Positions 17,380 through 29,812 are shown, numbered from the stretch's first letter. The stretch: 64,000 bases of DNA from Dyella_B humi (GCF_044904605.1 NZ_JADIKI010000023.1:2108001-2172000); one strand, 5' to 3'. Translations and numbers: made by a program. The notes: generated by a model not told the origin, from the letters alone.

Positions 17380-18255
17380 TTACGGGTTGGAAACACCCAT
17401 GGCGAGGCTGTTGCTCTGCATGTTGCCCGTGCCGGCCGCCTGGTTCAGGCCGATGTTGCCGCTCGCGTTGGCGAGCACATGGCCCGACAGCGAAGCGTTG
17501 TTGCTGGTGTTGACCGGATAGCTGCACCAGCCGAGCGAGCCCGGATCGTTGTCCACGCGGTTGCCGGACCATTCCTGGTCGAGTGTCGACGTGGCGACGG
17601 CGTAGTCGACGTTCTGCGCAGTGGCGGCCGAGAGCTGGTTCAACTGTTCGTTGCCATCGCCGGCTGCCTGGTTCACGCCTACGTTGCCAGAGGCGTTCTC
17701 GAACGCATGGCCGCTGGCGCTCGCGCTGTTGGTGGTGCCGTGGTTGTACGTGCGGCTGAACGCGCTCGATTGCGTGGCGAAGGTTTCCGCATCAGCCATG
17801 CTGCCGGCCGAGGAGCCCGGATCGCCACCGCAACCACCGTTGTGGTCGCAGTTGAAGGTAAAGCCGGCGTCGCTCGTCGAGCTTCCTGCTGCCGCGATCG
17901 CTGCCTGGTTGCCCTGTGCGTTCAAATCGCCCGAAGCCTGGTTCACGCCGATGTTGCCCGAAACGCCGTTGCCCACATTGCCGCTGATGCTGGCGCTGTT
18001 GACGACTTCGCCACTGTTGCTAACGCTGTTCCAGAACGATGACTGCGTGCCGTTCGACAGCGCGACCGCGGCGGCGTTGACGTCGATCTCTCCGTTCACG
18101 CGCGGATCGCCGCTGATGCTGATGTCCGATTTCAGCGACACTTTCTTGCTGATCTTCACGCTGCTGCCGCCGTCGTCATGGGCGTAAGCCTGGGCTACGC
18201 CGAACATGCTAACCACTGCCAGTGCGATCAAAGTCCTTCTCAGATTGATGTTCAT
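17380..18255 (-). CDS. fapC: FapC-like functional amyloid subunit
   Basis: 291-aa secreted protein. The signal peptide is about 1-25 (VAQAYA). The mature part holds three imperfect repeats of about 32 residues at 86-117, 176-207 and 253-283, each with the core SGN(I/V)G(V/L)NQA(A/S)G followed by N-x-Q. They are separated by two linkers of about 58 and 45 residues. This three-repeat, two-linker plan with conserved Gly, Asn, Gln and Ala is diagnostic of FapC/FapB amyloids. Unusually, the linkers hold cysteines: C136 and C142 (CDHNGGC) and C244. Being the longer repeat protein and third in the operon, it is the probable major fibre subunit. GAGAGGAC precedes the ATG. Confidence 0.85.
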   Translation of the reverse strand: MNINLRRTLIALAVVSMFGVAQAYAHDDGGSSVKISKKVSLKSDISISGDPRVNGEIDVNAAAVALSNGTQSSFWNSVSNSGEVVNSASISGNVGNGVSGNIGVNQASGDLNAQGNQAAIAAAGSSTSDAGFTFNCDHNGGCGGDPGSSAGSMADAETFATQSSAFSRTYNHGTTNSASASGHAFENASGNVGVNQAAGDGNEQLNQLSAATAQNVDYAVATSTLDQEWSGNRVDNDPGSLGWCSYPVNTSNNASLSGHVLANASGNIGLNQAAGTGNMQSNSLAMGVSNP

Positions 18256-18289
18256 GATGTCCTCTCTAAATGACTGGTATTACGGGTTA

Positions 18290-18946
18290 TCAATGCGAAG
18301 ATGCCGGCGCGGACATCAGGAGCAAGTTGTCCGATGCGTTGCCGGATCCCGCGACTTGGTTGAGTTGCATCACACCGTTGAATCCTTCCATTGCTGACGG
18401 ATCGACTGCCACGCTCCGTGTGCCGCCAGCCTGTGCATGTGGATTTGTAGGTGTCTGCCCCCTTGCCGACGCAGAGACGGTGGCCGACAGGGAGCCGTCC
18501 GTCGCCTCGCGTATGCCTTGACTGGCCAGCTGCGCAACAACGCCGTTGAGCTGAGCGTTGCCGTTGCCGCTGACCTGATTGATCGATGCGATGCCGTGCC
18601 CGTTGTCATAGGCGTGCCCGCCAATGCTGGCGCTGGCATCCAGCGGCGCATCTGCCGCCTTGTTTTGCGTGCGCTGCCGTGCCTGCAACAGCGCCAGGGA
18701 GTGGCCGCCCAGTGCGAACGCATGCAGGTTCGCCTGCACGTTGGCGTCGCCTGCGGCGGTGTTCACGGAGCTGATGCCCTGCACACCTTGTGCGACGTGT
18801 CCGCTGATGGTGTTGGCATCGAGATAGCTGAGCATCGCGTCATAGCTGTCGCCATTCGTCGCTTGCGCGAAGGCGGGCGTCTGCACAACCACGGCGAACC
18901 CGATAAGGGCCGCGCACCACACCAAACGATGGGATAGGCGATTCAT
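18290..18946 (-). CDS. fapB: FapB-like minor amyloid subunit / nucleator
   Basis: 218-aa secreted protein with a signal peptide (about 1-28, TPAFAQA). It has three repeats of the Fap type at about 44-75, 104-135 and 178-207 (cores GISSVNTAAGDANVQ, GIASINQVSGNGNAQ and GVMQLNQVAGSGNAS), separated by two linkers. It lacks the linker cysteines of the next gene. By position between the FapA-like and FapC-like genes it should be FapB, which seeds fibres in Pseudomonas. The ATG lies 4 nt after the fapA stop with only a weak ribosome binding site, so translation is probably coupled. Confidence 0.8.
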   Translation of the reverse strand: MNRLSHRLVWCAALIGFAVVVQTPAFAQATNGDSYDAMLSYLDANTISGHVAQGVQGISSVNTAAGDANVQANLHAFALGGHSLALLQARQRTQNKAADAPLDASASIGGHAYDNGHGIASINQVSGNGNAQLNGVVAQLASQGIREATDGSLSATVSASARGQTPTNPHAQAGGTRSVAVDPSAMEGFNGVMQLNQVAGSGNASDNLLLMSAPASSH

Positions 18947-18950
18947 GGCG

Positions 18951-19490
18951 TCAGTGGCCTGCGCTCAGCATGGGAATCTGCGACAAGGCGCCGGTGACCT
19001 GATCGCCAATGTTGCGCGTGCTGTCCGCTACAGCCCCACCTGCCGTCGGTGCGCTCAAGGTATTGCTCATACCGTTGCTGCTCACGGCACCGGCGCTGTT
19101 GCCGCCGGTGTTCGTGCCGAGCGCGGCGTTGAGCGAGCGCTGCACGCCGTTTTGAATCGGGATGCCCGCGGCGGCAGGTCCAGCATTGACGTCAGCGATC
19201 TCTGCATCGGTGATTTCGCCGGCGCCATGGCTGCCGGTGAGTGTGTTGACGAGTTGCGGGTTGGGCGACCCACTGACCATCAGGGCCATACCCGGCGCGG
19301 TCGGCGGTCGGTCGGCGGGGCGCGCGGCTACGTTGCGGATTAGCACGATTTCGCCCGGCTTGGCCTTTTGCGCCACACGGGCGCCATCGGCGAAGGAAAG
19401 CGCGGGCAACAGCAGCGCAATCAGACCCACGCACGTCATGGCGATGCGGATGTCGGTGTGTCGATACGACTGTTTACGTGCACTGTCCAT
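18951..19490 (-). CDS. fapA: FapA-like first gene of the amyloid operon
   Basis: 179-aa exported protein with an extended signal peptide (about 1-34, MTCVGLIALLLPALSFADG). It has no amyloid repeats; the C-terminal half is Gly/Ala/Asn/Ser-rich. GEITDAEIADVNAGPAAAG (91-109) resembles the Glu-Leu-x-x-x-Glu-Leu, Gly-Gly/Ala leader seen in C39 protease substrates. It sits at the FapA position, where Pseudomonas has a small chaperone-like regulator of fibre composition; sequence similarity to that protein is not evident by eye. I place the start at 19490: GGAGGGGAGG lies upstream, and a longer frame would run back over the sigma-54 promoter. Confidence 0.6.
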   Translation of the reverse strand: MDSARKQSYRHTDIRIAMTCVGLIALLLPALSFADGARVAQKAKPGEIVLIRNVAARPADRPPTAPGMALMVSGSPNPQLVNTLTGSHGAGEITDAEIADVNAGPAAAGIPIQNGVQRSLNAALGTNTGGNSAGAVSSNGMSNTLSAPTAGGAVADSTRNIGDQVTGALSQIPMLSAGH

Positions 19491-19530
19491 GGGCGAGCCT
19501 CCCCTCCAAGTCCCCTCTGATGTAGAGAGG

Positions 19531-19545
19531 GCAAGTCCTGTGCCA
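19531..19545 (-). promoter_or_regulatory. Sigma-54 promoter of the fap operon
   Basis: Read on the minus strand, the sequence is CTGGCACAGGACTTGCC. It has TGGCAC, five bases, TTGC, with exactly GG-N10-GC spacing, a near-perfect -24/-12 box. Transcription would start near 19519, giving a leader of about 30 nt that contains the fapA ribosome binding site. Confidence 0.85.
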
Positions 19546-19620
19546 GCAGCAAAAAACTCAGCAAAATGAAGGTGGTCGCGCAAATTCGGCGGATACAGGC
19601 ATACACCCGCCTGTGCACGG

Positions 19621-19692
19621 CTGTTACAGGGCGCCGGCTGGCTGCATCGCGGCGAATGGCGTCATGAAGCGCTTTTCAGCTGGGTGTAACAG
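19621..19692. promoter_or_regulatory. Candidate enhancer (activator binding) sites for the fap promoter
   Basis: CTGTTACA (19621-19628) and its exact inverse TGTAACAG (19685-19692) lie about 105 and 170 bp upstream of the predicted sigma-54 start site, the usual range for enhancer-binding proteins. The first site is itself nearly palindromic (CTGTTACAG). Confidence 0.4.
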
Positions 19693-19825
19693 CACTGATA
19701 CATATCGTGTCGAGGTGAACAACGCCTGCGTATGTTGGCAGGGGGACGCTTGCTGGCTAGGATGCAGGTTCCCCGTTTTCACGCGTTGCCTTTCGGCCTG
19801 GCCGCGGCCAAGCCGGGAGCCGTGC

Positions 19826-21067
19826 ATGTATTCACCACAGGAGTCTTCGGTGTCGTCTCTCGTCGATCTAGGTAAGCGCTATTGGTTACCCGTCTACAAG
19901 CCGCGCGAGCTGGTGCTCGACCGAGGCAAGGGCGCACGTGTGTGGGATACCGAGCAGCGCGACTACGTCGATTTCGGCGCGGGCATCGCGGTGAATGCGC
20001 TAGGACACCAGGATCCGGATTTGCTTGCCGCGCTGACCGAGCAAGCCCATAAGCTCTGGCACAGCAGCAATGTGTTCTACACCGAGCCGCCGTTGCATTT
20101 GGCGCAGGAGTTGGTAGATGCCTCCGGCTTCGCCGAACGCGTGTTCCTGTGTAATTCGGGCGCGGAAGCGAACGAAGCGGCGATCAAGCTGGTGCGCAAA
20201 TGGGCGGCTGCGCAGGGCAGGCCGGCGGAAAAGCGCGTGATCATCACGTTCCGTGGTTCGTTCCACGGTCGCACCCTGGCCACGGTAACCGCCACCGCGC
20301 AACCGAAATACCAGGAAGGCTACGAGCCGCTGCCGGGTGGCTTCCGTTATCTCGACTTCAATGATGCCGCCGCGCTGGAAACCGCCTTTGCTGCAGGCGA
20401 CGTCGCAGCCGTGATGCTGGAGCCGGTACAGGGCGAAGGCGGCGTGCTACCGGCGGCGCCCGGTTACCTGAAGCGCGTACGCGAGCTGTGTGATGCGCAT
20501 GATGCGCTGTTGGTGCTGGACGAGATTCAATGCGGCATGGGTCGCACCGGTACGCTGTTCGCGCACACACAAGATGGCGTGACGCCGGATATCGTGACGC
20601 TTGCCAAAGCGCTGGGCTGCGGCTTCCCGATTGGCGCCATGTTGGCTGGCCCGAAGGTGGCGCAAGTAATGCAGTTCGGCGCGCACGGCACCACTTTCGG
20701 CGGTAATCCCATGGCGGCTGCGGTGGCGCGCGTCGCGCTGCGCAAGTTGTCTTCGGCCGAATTGCTAGCCAATGTGCAGCGTCAGTCCGCTATGTTGCGC
20801 GAAGCGCTGATGTCGATCGGCACGGAACTGGGTGTGTTTTCCGACGTGCGCGGACGCGGGCTGATGCTGGGCGCGGTGCTGACCGACGCCTATCGAGGCA
20901 AGGCGGGCAATGTGCTCGATGTGGCCGCGGCGCATGGCCTGTTGGTGTTGCAGGCAGGGCCGGACGTGTTGCGCTTCGTGCCGCCGTTGAACATCTCCGA
21001 CGAAGATTTGTCCGAGGGCTTGTCCCGACTACGCGCTGCGTTGCGCGCGTTCGTTGGGCAAGCATGA
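19826..21067 (+). CDS. argD: Acetylornithine / succinylornithine aminotransferase family
   Basis: 413-aa PLP-dependent class III aminotransferase of arginine biosynthesis. It transfers an amino group between glutamate and N-acetylornithine semialdehyde. Substrate and cofactor motifs are NSGAEANEAAIKLVRKW (110-126), FRGSFHGRT (142-150), VLDEIQCGMGRTG (230-242) and the PLP lysine K261 in TLAKALGCGFPIGAM. The start is ambiguous. ATG 19826 has GGGAG upstream, while GTG 19850 (eight codons later) follows a better AGGAG. It is divergent from the fap operon. Confidence 0.88.
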   Translation: MYSPQESSVSSLVDLGKRYWLPVYKPRELVLDRGKGARVWDTEQRDYVDFGAGIAVNALGHQDPDLLAALTEQAHKLWHSSNVFYTEPPLHLAQELVDASGFAERVFLCNSGAEANEAAIKLVRKWAAAQGRPAEKRVIITFRGSFHGRTLATVTATAQPKYQEGYEPLPGGFRYLDFNDAAALETAFAAGDVAAVMLEPVQGEGGVLPAAPGYLKRVRELCDAHDALLVLDEIQCGMGRTGTLFAHTQDGVTPDIVTLAKALGCGFPIGAMLAGPKVAQVMQFGAHGTTFGGNPMAAAVARVALRKLSSAELLANVQRQSAMLREALMSIGTELGVFSDVRGRGLMLGAVLTDAYRGKAGNVLDVAAAHGLLVLQAGPDVLRFVPPLNISDEDLSEGLSRLRAALRAFVGQA

Positions 21068-21092
21068 CGTCTACGAATCAGGAAGCATCATC

Positions 21093-21512
21093 ATGAAATA
21101 CCTCCACAGCATGGTCCGCGTGCGCGACCTCGACGCCTCGCTGCGCTTCTACTGCGAAGGGCTTGGCTTGAAGCAAGTGCGACGCATGGACGTGCCGCAG
21201 GGCAAGTACACGCTGGTCTATCTGGCTGCGCCGGAAAGCCCCGAAGCGGAGGTCGAGCTGACCCATAACTGGGGCTCGGAAGAGGATTACAGCTCTGCGC
21301 GCAACTTCGGCCATCTCGCCTTCCAGGTGCAAGACATCTATGCCGTCTGCGAGCATCTGCAATCGATGGGTTACACCATCAGCCGCCCACCGCGCGATGG
21401 ACACATGGCTTTCGTGCGCTCGCCGGATCTGATTTCTATCGAACTGCTGCAGGATGGTCATCTGCCGCCGCGCGAGCCATGGGCGTCAATGCCGAACGTG
21501 GGAAGCTGGTAA
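21093..21512 (+). CDS. gloA: Glyoxalase I family metalloenzyme
   Basis: 139-aa vicinal-oxygen-chelate protein. The four metal ligands of lactoylglutathione lyase are present: His5, Glu55 (VELTHNW), His74 (FGHLAFQV) and Glu117 (SIELLQ). It would convert the methylglyoxal-glutathione adduct to S-lactoylglutathione. AGGAAG precedes the ATG, 25 nt after the argD stop, so the two may share a transcript. A related dioxygenase or isomerase activity cannot be excluded. Confidence 0.85.
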   Translation: MKYLHSMVRVRDLDASLRFYCEGLGLKQVRRMDVPQGKYTLVYLAAPESPEAEVELTHNWGSEEDYSSARNFGHLAFQVQDIYAVCEHLQSMGYTISRPPRDGHMAFVRSPDLISIELLQDGHLPPREPWASMPNVGSW

Positions 21513-21542
21513 CAGCCACAGAACGGAAGCGTGCTTCCGTTC

Positions 21543-22400
21543 CTATTTTTCAGATGCGGGCAATTCCGTGCCGCACAGTCGACAGTAATCCGCGTCGTCT
21601 TCGTGTTCGGTCTGCCCGCAATGAGTGCATGCCACGCGCTTGCGTCGCGCGCGCATGCCGGCAGCCAGTTCCGCGGTAAAAATGCCGGTGGGCACGGCAA
21701 TGATGCTGTAGCCGATCAGGATGATCAGCGAGGTCAGCAGTTTGCCCAGCGTGGTTTTCGGCGTGATGTCACCGAAGCCCACCGTGGTCATGGTGACGAT
21801 TGCCCAGTACATCGACGTGGGAATGGAAGTGAAGCCGTCTTCTGGCCCTTCGATCAGGTACATCAGTGCGCCGAAAATCAGCACCAGGGTAAGAATGGCA
21901 CTGAAGAACACCAACACCTTGCGACGTGCGCGCACCAGCGTGAACCACAGCAGATCCGCTTCGCCCACATAACGGGTGAGCTTGAGAATGCGGAAGATGC
22001 GCAAAATGCGCAGCGCGCGCACGACCAGCAGATACTGGCTGCCCACCGCGATCAGGCTGATCCAGGTGGGTAACACGGCAAGCAGGTCGACAATGCCGAA
22101 GAAGCTGCGCGCGTATCGCCATGGGCGATCGATCACCACGATGCGCATGATGTATTCGATCGTGAAGGCCAGCGTGAACGTCCATTCCAGCACATAGAAG
22201 AATGCGCCGTACTGCGCATGCGCCGATGCTACGGTGTCGAGCATCGCCACCGTAATGCTGCCCAGGATGGCGATGATAAGCAGCACATCGAAGCGGCGCC
22301 CGGCTGCATCCTCGTGACCGAAAATGATGTGGAACCAGCGTGCTCGCCATCCGTCCCCCGCGGGGCCGAATTGATCGGTGAATGGCGAGCGTGAGCGCAT
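21543..22400 (-). CDS. Voltage-gated-type potassium channel with C-terminal zinc ribbon
   Basis: 285-aa inner-membrane protein with six hydrophobic segments (about 37-230). S4 is RALRILRIFRILKLTR, with a charge every third residue. The pore helix and filter read TMTTVGFGD, with Phe in place of the usual Tyr of TVGYGD. After S6, a short cytosolic tail holds two CxxC pairs (CTHCG and CRLCG) 12 residues apart, a probable zinc ribbon that is unusual for Kv-type channels. The gene starts 5 nt after the hemL stop, so it is likely cotranscribed with it. Selectivity and gating are inferred only. Confidence 0.85.
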   Translation of the reverse strand: MRSRSPFTDQFGPAGDGWRARWFHIIFGHEDAAGRRFDVLLIIAILGSITVAMLDTVASAHAQYGAFFYVLEWTFTLAFTIEYIMRIVVIDRPWRYARSFFGIVDLLAVLPTWISLIAVGSQYLLVVRALRILRIFRILKLTRYVGEADLLWFTLVRARRKVLVFFSAILTLVLIFGALMYLIEGPEDGFTSIPTSMYWAIVTMTTVGFGDITPKTTLGKLLTSLIILIGYSIIAVPTGIFTAELAAGMRARRKRVACTHCGQTEHEDDADYCRLCGTELPASEK

Positions 22401-22405
22401 GGCGA

Positions 22406-23689
22406 TCAGCCGGCTCTTGCCAGGCGCATGGTGGCGCGGGCGGCGTCCAGCGTTTCCGCAATGTCGTCGTCGCTGTGCGCGGAGGAGAGGAAGCCCGCTT
22501 CGAAGGCGCTGGGCGCGAGAAAGATGCCGCGTTCAAGCATGCCCTGGAAGAAGCGGTTGAACATCGCCGTATCGGCCGCCGTGGCGTGCGCGTAACTGCT
22601 CACTTTTTCATGCGTGAAGAACAGACCGAACATGCCGCCCACCCGGTTCGTGCTGAAAGGAACGCCTTCACCATCGGCCACGGCCTGCAATCCGTCGGTC
22701 AGCAGGCGCGTGCGTGCAGCCAGCGTTTCGTAGAAGCCGGGCGCCTGCACCAGTTCCAACATGGCCAGGCCGGCAGCCATGGCGACCGGGTTTCCGCTCA
22801 AGGTGCCAGCTTGGTAGATCGGGCCCGCCGGTGCAATCTGCTCCATCAGCTCGCGGCGCCCGCCGTAAGCGCCAACTGGCATGCCGCCACCGATGATCTT
22901 GCCGAAGGTGCTCAGATCTGGTTTCACGCCATACAAAGCTTGCGCGCCACCGAGTGCGACGCGAAAACCCGTCATCACTTCGTCGAAGATCAACAACGTG
23001 CCATGGCGCGTGCACAGCCTGCGCAACCCTTGCAGATAACCTTCCTGCGGGGGGATGCAGTTCATGTTGCCGGCGACCGGCTCGATGATCAGTCCGGCGA
23101 TACCGCTGCCGTGCTCCGCAAACAGCAGCTCGGCGGCATGCAAGTCGTTATACGGCAGCGGCAGCGTGAGATCGGCGTTCGCCGCTGGCACGCCGGGCGA
23201 AGTGGGCACGCCGAAGGTCAGCGCGCCAGAACCGGCCTTCACCAGGAAGCTGTCGCCATGGCCGTGGTAACAGCCTTCGAACTTCACGATCTTGCTGCGA
23301 CCTGTGGCACCGCGCGCAAGGCGGATCGCTGACATGGTTGCCTCGGTGCCGGAGTTCACCATGCGCACCATCTCCATCGATGGCACCAGGCGTGTGATGG
23401 TTTCCGCCATCACCACCTCGCCGGGGCAGGGCGTGCCGAACGACAAGCCATCGCGCACTGCGCGCTCCACGGCTTCGCGCACTTTGGGATGGTTGTGTCC
23501 CGCGATCATCGGTCCCCAGGAGCCGACATAGTCGATATAACGCTTGCCTTCCACGTCCCACAGATAGGCACCGTCGGCACGAGCGGTGAAAAAGGGCTCG
23601 CCGCCGACGGATTTGAAGGCGCGCACCGGGGAATTCACACCACCGGGCAGCAGCTTTCGCGCGCGCTGGAATAGTTCATGGTTGGTCAT
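22406..23689 (-). CDS. hemL: Glutamate-1-semialdehyde 2,1-aminomutase
   Basis: 427-aa PLP enzyme of the C5 tetrapyrrole pathway. It converts glutamate-1-semialdehyde to 5-aminolevulinate in the cytosol. Clear motifs are LLPGGVNSPVRAF (13-25), NSGTEATMSAIRLARG (112-127), FEGCYHGHGD (137-146), LLIFDEVMTGFR (232-243) and the PLP lysine K264 in FGKIIGGGMPVGAYGG. Start at ATG 23689. It is divergent from rubredoxin, an arrangement also common in Xanthomonas. Confidence 0.97.
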   Translation of the reverse strand: MTNHELFQRARKLLPGGVNSPVRAFKSVGGEPFFTARADGAYLWDVEGKRYIDYVGSWGPMIAGHNHPKVREAVERAVRDGLSFGTPCPGEVVMAETITRLVPSMEMVRMVNSGTEATMSAIRLARGATGRSKIVKFEGCYHGHGDSFLVKAGSGALTFGVPTSPGVPAANADLTLPLPYNDLHAAELLFAEHGSGIAGLIIEPVAGNMNCIPPQEGYLQGLRRLCTRHGTLLIFDEVMTGFRVALGGAQALYGVKPDLSTFGKIIGGGMPVGAYGGRRELMEQIAPAGPIYQAGTLSGNPVAMAAGLAMLELVQAPGFYETLAARTRLLTDGLQAVADGEGVPFSTNRVGGMFGLFFTHEKVSSYAHATAADTAMFNRFFQGMLERGIFLAPSAFEAGFLSSAHSDDDIAETLDAARATMRLARAG

Positions 23690-23893
23690 GGCAACAACTC
23701 GATTCGAAGGGGAAAACAGGCCGCGGTAGGCACGGGGAATGCGCCATTGTCCGGACGAAGCCCGCTTGCCGCCAGCCATGCGAGCCGGATGTGCCGTTCT
23801 GTCTCCATGCGCACGCGAAGGTCCGTGTAGCCGCTTTCGCATCGACGGAGGAGTTGCGAGAATGCGCTATTCACTCTGATCCGGCGAGTCTTT

Positions 23894-24088
23894 ATGAACC
23901 AAACGTCCACCGACACCACCCTGCGCAAATGGATGTGCGTGGTTTGCGGCTTCATTTACGACGAAACCCAGGGGTTGCCGGAGGAAGGCATCGAGCCCGG
24001 CACGCGTTGGGAGGATGTGCCCGATACCTGGACGTGCCCAGACTGCGGCGCGACCAAAGACGATTTCGAAATGATCGAAATCGATTGA
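23894..24088 (+). CDS. rubA: Rubredoxin
   Basis: 64-aa electron carrier with a single iron bound by four cysteines in two loops: CVVCG (C15, C18) and CPDCG (C48, C51). The aromatic core (WMCVVCGFIYDE, GTRWEDVPDTW) is standard. The redox partner is not visible nearby. GCGAG lies a few bases before the ATG. Confidence 0.95.
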   Translation: MNQTSTDTTLRKWMCVVCGFIYDETQGLPEEGIEPGTRWEDVPDTWTCPDCGATKDDFEMIEID

Positions 24089-24190
24089 TTCGCCCTGCGG
24101 CGCCCGCAAATCGCCCGATTTCGCCAGCGCGCCGGCTTTTCCCTCTGCTGGAATGTTCCTCGTGCGAAACCCCATCCCCGAGGAACGGCC

Positions 24191-24358
24191 ATGCAGCAAT
24201 TCATTCCCTTCGAAGACGACTGGGACGCGCTGGAAAAGATGCGTCCCGAGGCCCTGATTCCCTACCGCGTCGGCCTGGTGCCCGCGCACGAAGCCGGCCA
24301 GTCGCAGCCGAATGCATACACCAGGGCGCCTGACTGTGTGCTCGTGGCGCCGAAGTAA
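24191..24358 (+). CDS. Small protein of unknown function (55 aa)
   Basis: ATG to TAA frame of 56 codons starting MQQFIPFEDDWDALEKMRP and ending VLVAPK. GAGGAA lies about 8 nt before the ATG, codon use is GC-rich at third positions like real genes here, and the composition (acidic N-terminus, Pro-rich middle, one Cys) is not that of a shadow frame. It lies between rubredoxin and the rRNA promoter region. I know no function. Confidence 0.55.
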   Translation: MQQFIPFEDDWDALEKMRPEALIPYRVGLVPAHEAGQSQPNAYTRAPDCVLVAPK

Positions 24359-24537
24359 TTCCTGATCAATGATGGTTGTCTGAAGCCTTGAAGCTGGCCG
24401 GTTCAGGTATCACCTGCGCCGGTCCGGACTGCCTTTCTGCTTCCCATGCTGGCGTGATCATTGCCGCTGGCGATTCTCACGTTCTTCGTCGACGTCGGCT
24501 ATTTGCGAAAATTTCGCACGGAACGCGCTTTCGCCCC

Positions 24538-24566
24538 TTCACAGAATCGTTGGCTGGCGCTATAGT
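24538..24566 (+). promoter_or_regulatory. Upstream rRNA operon promoter candidate
   Basis: TTCACA (24538-24543), 17-bp spacer, TATAGT (24561-24566). A 15-bp palindrome TGCGAAA-A-TTTCGCA (24504-24518) just upstream could be a regulator or UP-type site. Confidence 0.5.
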
Positions 24567-24642
24567 CTCAACCCCTCCGACGAGACAGCCCTTCGCGGAG
24601 GTTCCCTGAAAAATCTACCGACAACTTCTTCGATTTTGGGTG

Positions 24643-24670
24643 TTGACGGAAGCGTGAAGGGATGTAGAAT
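24643..24670 (+). promoter_or_regulatory. Main rRNA operon promoter
   Basis: TTGACG (24643-24648), 16-bp spacer, TAGAAT (24665-24670), followed by a GC-rich discriminator (GGGCGGCTC) typical of stringently controlled promoters and preceded by an AT-rich UP-like stretch. The leader to 16S is about 220 nt. Confidence 0.75.
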
Positions 24671-24730
24671 GGGCGGCTCACCCGGGACGAAAGGTCTTGG
24701 GGCGATCGACAAGAGTCGGTTGCAAGTGAT

Positions 24731-24742
24731 TGATCTTTGACA
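24731..24742 (+). promoter_or_regulatory. boxA-like antitermination element in the rRNA leader
   Basis: TGATCTTTGACA resembles the boxA consensus TGCTCTTTAACA. A second boxA-like TGTTCTTTGAAAA lies at about 26803 in the spacer before 23S. Confidence 0.55.
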
Positions 24743-24897
24743 GTATGCGCAGGTGACTTGTGTGGGCGCCTTGCGGTAGATGGATGACTGTCCATGTATT
24801 GCAAGCGTCTAACCAAAGAGTCAATTCAAAAGCTTGACGTTTTAAGGTTAGGGTAAACGCTTCGGAAAGATAGATCGTCTTCGGATGATCGAAAACT

Positions 24898-26442
<1,545 letters not shown>

Positions 26443-26551
26443 CGAGAGCGACAGCACCGCTGCCGCAAGACGTCCACACAAGACACCTGCACATCCGCAC
26501 GCCGACGGCGTGAGAGGCCTGCTCCGCAAGGAGCGGGGCCTGAAGCTTTAT

Positions 26552-26628
<77 letters not shown>

Positions 26629-26655
26629 TTATTTGGGATGCCGACCCGGACTTAC

Positions 26656-26731
26656 GGGGCCATAGCTCAGCTGGGAGAGCACCTGCTTTGCAAGCAGGGG
26701 GTCGTCGGTTCGATCCCGACTGGCTCCACCA
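26656..26731 (+). tRNA. alaT: tRNA-Ala (TGC)
   Basis: 76 nt including CCA. Acceptor stem GGGGCCA/TGGCTCC, anticodon loop TTTGCAA with TGC at 26689-26691. It is the second tRNA of the 16S-23S spacer, as in most gammaproteobacteria. Confidence 0.97.
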
Positions 26732-26935
26732 GTTTTAACGGTAAGCGGATGTGTAGCGCATACAAAAGATTTTGAAGCGAACTGGCGTTGAGGCCAGCGT
26801 CGTGTTCTTTGAAAACGTAAACGAGTGACAAGCGTCTTGGTTTGAACCAAACCGAGATGTGTCGTTGAGGCAAACGACGAATGCGTTGTTTGGGTATATG
26901 ACAACGAATGGCCGCGAGGCGATTTGGGGTTATAT

Positions 26936-29812
<2,877 letters not shown>

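Noticed and set aside
17380..18946. Repeats in the two subunit genes considered as CRISPR-like or tandem DNA repeats
   Set aside because: Repeats are at the protein level, diverged in DNA and of unequal spacing; no constant direct repeat exists.
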